Shown here: positions 5,147 through 6,817 of the stretch, piece by piece
Layout: the number at the start of each line of letters is the position of its first letter
How positions within the stretch are numbered: the first letter of the stretch is position 1
From: an uncultured Alphaproteobacteria bacterium
GTDB taxonomy: Bacteria; Pseudomonadota; Alphaproteobacteria; RF32; CAG-239
Assembly: GCA_900551585.1 (NCBI GenBank)
Contig: URWU01000083.1
Location: forward strand, 1-6,817
Length of the DNA: 6,817 nucleotides
Direction: 5' to 3'
Made by a program: the position numbers and the translations under genes
The notes under the pieces: generated by a model
What the model saw: the letters and a program-made list of their open reading frames with translations, nothing else
Databases searched by the model: none
What the model was told of the DNA's origin: nothing

Positions 5147-6064
5147 CTACATCATTTTTTGCAAAGTTTGTTTAACCGTATAATAAGCCGTCAGCATGGC
5201 AATCAGCGACGCAAAAACCGGCAGGCTGAGAATAACGCCCCAAGCCTCAAAAGACAGATGTGCGTCACTGATAATTCCGCCTTCAATCTGCTGTGCGAGA
5301 GAACCGATTCCGAAAATTGTCGGAATGGCAATCGCCAGCCCGATTAAAGCGCCTTCCAAGCCGAGGATTGCGGTGCGTTTGGCATATTGCTGCGCCACAT
5401 AAGTATCTTTGGCCCCCATCTGGTGCAAAATTTCAATCGTATACCTGTGCAGTCCCAGACTGGTTTGCGTTGTGTAAAAAATTGCGCCGGAAGTAATCAT
5501 AATCACCAGAGCCAAAACACTCAAAGCCAGCATTTTCAAGCCGTCGGCAAATTTAATCAGCTTGTTGAGCCATAGTTTGTGGTTGTCAATCGAAGCCATC
5601 GGCGTTGCCTGAGCCAGCTTGGCAGCCAAATCAATAAAATCGACTTCGGCGCCTTTTTTAATTTTAACGTCAATAATGCGCGGCATCGGCAAATCTTTGA
5701 TATTCACGCCGTCGCCGAGCCAGGGCTGAATCAATTTCTCAAGCTGGTTATCTTTAAGAGGCGTTACTTTTTCGATTTCCTCGATGTTTTTCAAAAATTC
5801 AACGGCTTTGTCCTGATGAGCCAGCGTTTCGGCCAGAGCTTTTTCCGAATTAACATTGGTTGCCGGCATAATCTGCACGGTCAGCGAGCCGAGAATACTC
5901 TCATTCCAGTTTTGCAGCATGGTATTAATCGCCAGCACGCCGGATAAGGTTACGGCAAACAAAAAGACGGCAATGGAAATCATAATCTGCAAAAACAGGC
6001 TGGTACTGTCACCTTTGAGCGGCAGTTCTTCATGACGGGCAATAAATATCTTTTGCTTAGACAT
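5147..6064 (-). CDS. ftsX: Cell division ABC transporter permease FtsX
   Basis: Inner-membrane partner of the FtsE ATPase. In well-studied bacteria FtsEX does not transport a solute but passes ATP-driven movement to periplasmic peptidoglycan hydrolase regulators during division. With the start chosen here the protein has 305 residues: a short cytoplasmic N-terminus with E-L-P-L, TM1 about 23-46, a periplasmic domain about 47-170 carrying D-L-P-M-P-R-I-I-D-V (124-133), then TM2 about 177-199, a cytoplasmic loop with E-I-L-H-Q-M-G-A (211-218) that should contact FtsE, TM3 about 232-254 and TM4 about 275-296. This is the four-TM FtsX topology. An in-frame ATG 27 nt further upstream (6091) would give 314 residues but has no ribosome binding site and would deepen the ftsE overlap to 35 nt. 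The start at 6064 has GGAGG five nt upstream and overlaps the ftsE stop by 8 nt. Confidence 0.94.
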   Translation of the reverse strand: MSKQKIFIARHEELPLKGDSTSLFLQIMISIAVFLFAVTLSGVLAINTMLQNWNESILGSLTVQIMPATNVNSEKALAETLAHQDKAVEFLKNIEEIEKVTPLKDNQLEKLIQPWLGDGVNIKDLPMPRIIDVKIKKGAEVDFIDLAAKLAQATPMASIDNHKLWLNKLIKFADGLKMLALSVLALVIMITSGAIFYTTQTSLGLHRYTIEILHQMGAKDTYVAQQYAKRTAILGLEGALIGLAIAIPTIFGIGSLAQQIEGGIISDAHLSFEAWGVILSLPVFASLIAMLTAYYTVKQTLQKMM

Positions 6065-6782
6065 GGCGGCCTCCGATTCCCGTATAATCATTGGGGCTGA
6101 AAATTTTCAAGCCGCGGTTCTGCAAATGCAGGCGCGGATAAGCAAAATCAGTAATCAGCTTTTCACTATGGGTGGCAATCACCACGGTCGTGCCGAGCTT
6201 GTTCAGTTCGACAAACAGCTTCATCAGCTTCGGGGCAATATCGTTGTCAACGTTTCCGGTCGGTTCGTCGGCCAGCAGCAGGTCGGGACGGTTGATGACG
6301 GCACGGGCAATCGCCACGCGCTGTTTTTCACCGCCGGAAAGAGTCGACGGCGTTGCCTGGATAGATTTGTCGAGTTCGACCCATTGCAAAAGCTCCATTA
6401 CTCTTTTTTTGACTTCGCGTTCGTCCATACCGCAAACGCGCAGCGGCAGGGCAACATTGTCAAAAGCAGATAAATGGTCAAGCAGGCGGAAGTCCTGAAA
6501 CACGACGCCGATTCTGCGCCGCAGCAGCGAAAGAGAGTCGCGGTTGGTAAAGTTGACGTTTTTGCCAAAGACGCTGACAATGCCGCGGCTCGGTTTCTGC
6601 GCCAGATACATCATGCTCAGCAGCGACGTCTTGCCGGCACCGCTCTTACCGGTCAGAAAATGAAAAGACCCTTTTTTAAGCGATAATTTGATATCGCTCA
6701 AAATCTCCGGCCCCTGACCGTAGCGAATGCCCACATTCTGCATTTCAATAATCGAATTGAGATTGTTATCAATATTCAGCAA
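6057..6782 (-). CDS. ftsE: Cell division ATP-binding protein FtsE
   Basis: ABC-type ATPase that pairs with FtsX at the cytoplasmic face of the membrane in the divisome. All nucleotide-binding motifs are present: Tyr21 in the A-loop region (R-Y-G-Q-G-P-E), Walker A G-K-S-G-A-G-K-T at 45-52, Q-loop V-F-Q-D-F-R-L-L at 94-101 (the F-Q-D-F-R-L-L form is typical of FtsE), signature L-S-G-G-E-K-Q-R at 148-155, Walker B L-L-L-A-D-E at 168-173 with P-T-G-N-V-D after it, and switch His205 in A-T-H-S. The 241 residues are longer than E. coli FtsE (222), partly because of about 10 extra N-terminal residues. The start used is TTG 6782-6780, backed by AAAGGGAG nine nt upstream; the frame stays open to the right window edge, so an earlier start cannot be ruled out. 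ATG at 6743 would cut into the first strand. It is the first visible gene of the operon, whose promoter is not in view. Confidence 0.95.
   Translation of the reverse strand: MLNIDNNLNSIIEMQNVGIRYGQGPEILSDIKLSLKKGSFHFLTGKSGAGKTSLLSMMYLAQKPSRGIVSVFGKNVNFTNRDSLSLLRRRIGVVFQDFRLLDHLSAFDNVALPLRVCGMDEREVKKRVMELLQWVELDKSIQATPSTLSGGEKQRVAIARAVINRPDLLLADEPTGNVDNDIAPKLMKLFVELNKLGTTVVIATHSEKLITDFAYPRLHLQNRGLKIFSPNDYTGIGGRHV
6070..6074 (-). promoter_or_regulatory. Strong ribosome binding site that decides the ftsX start
   Basis: GGAGG on the minus strand, 5 nt before the ATG at 6064 and inside the last codons of ftsE. The alternative ATG at 6091 has only a C-rich stretch upstream. This supports a 305-residue FtsX coupled to ftsE translation. 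Confidence 0.8.
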
Positions 6783-6791
6783 CTTTTTCAG

Positions 6792-6799
6792 CTCCCTTT
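6792..6799 (-). promoter_or_regulatory. Ribosome binding site supporting the TTG start of ftsE
   Basis: AAAGGGAG on the minus strand, 9 nt before TTG 6782-6780. No comparable site precedes the internal ATG at 6743-6741. Confidence 0.55.
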
Positions 6800-6817
6800 C
6801 AGCTTGTTTGCCCCTCA

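Noticed and set aside
5579..5947. 122-codon plus-strand open frame opposite ftsX
   Set aside because: Antisense shadow of a clear ftsX gene; the translation is low in structure and rich in Phe, Asn and Arg, as expected from a reversed membrane protein gene.
6063..6473. 136-codon plus-strand open frame opposite ftsE
   Set aside because: Shadow of ftsE, which has every ABC ATPase motif in its own frame.

Overview
The window reads as chromosomal core sequence from a Gram-negative bacterium, most likely an alphaproteobacterium. The evidence is the five-gene cluster ftsE-ftsX-YdcF/DUF218-plsC-DUF2125-like, the alphaproteobacterial style of FtsX (motif D-L-P-x-P before the first beta-rich part, H-Q-M-G-A after TM2) and of PlsC (K-H-Q-S-A with Glu instead of Asp), and the tadA / rluB-rsmD neighbourhood. 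The lineage is inferred from remembered family features and has not been checked by a search.

Layout, left to right. (1) 3-569 (+) is the 3' part of an unrecognised membrane protein whose start lies left of the window; its in-frame 5' end encodes the end of a Sec signal peptide. (2) 570-870 is an AT-rich gap with a perfect 13-bp inverted repeat and a promoter-like site on the minus strand. (3) tadA (-) and the rluB-rsmD pair (+) diverge from a 73-bp spacer holding a 14-bp AT-rich palindrome; this is a tRNA/rRNA modification block. (4) rsmD ends tail-to-tail with, and overlapping, a five-gene minus-strand operon that occupies the rest of the window: ftsE, ftsX, a YdcF/DUF218 protein, a PlsC-type acyltransferase and a DUF2125-like membrane-anchored protein. 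Spacings along this operon are an 8-nt overlap, then 7, 16 and 3 nt.

Functionally, the tadA/rluB/rsmD genes modify the decoding apparatus (tRNA-Arg wobble inosine, 23S pseudouridine, 16S m2G). The minus-strand operon is about the cell envelope: an ABC-type divisome complex (FtsEX), phospholipid synthesis (PlsC) and two membrane-anchored proteins that probably act in the envelope, with unknown jobs.

Most of the window is ordinary core genome. The parts least explained are the left-end membrane protein, which carries an ungapped internal duplication, and the non-coding gap next to it. I saw no tRNA or rRNA gene, CRISPR array, insertion sequence or prophage gene.
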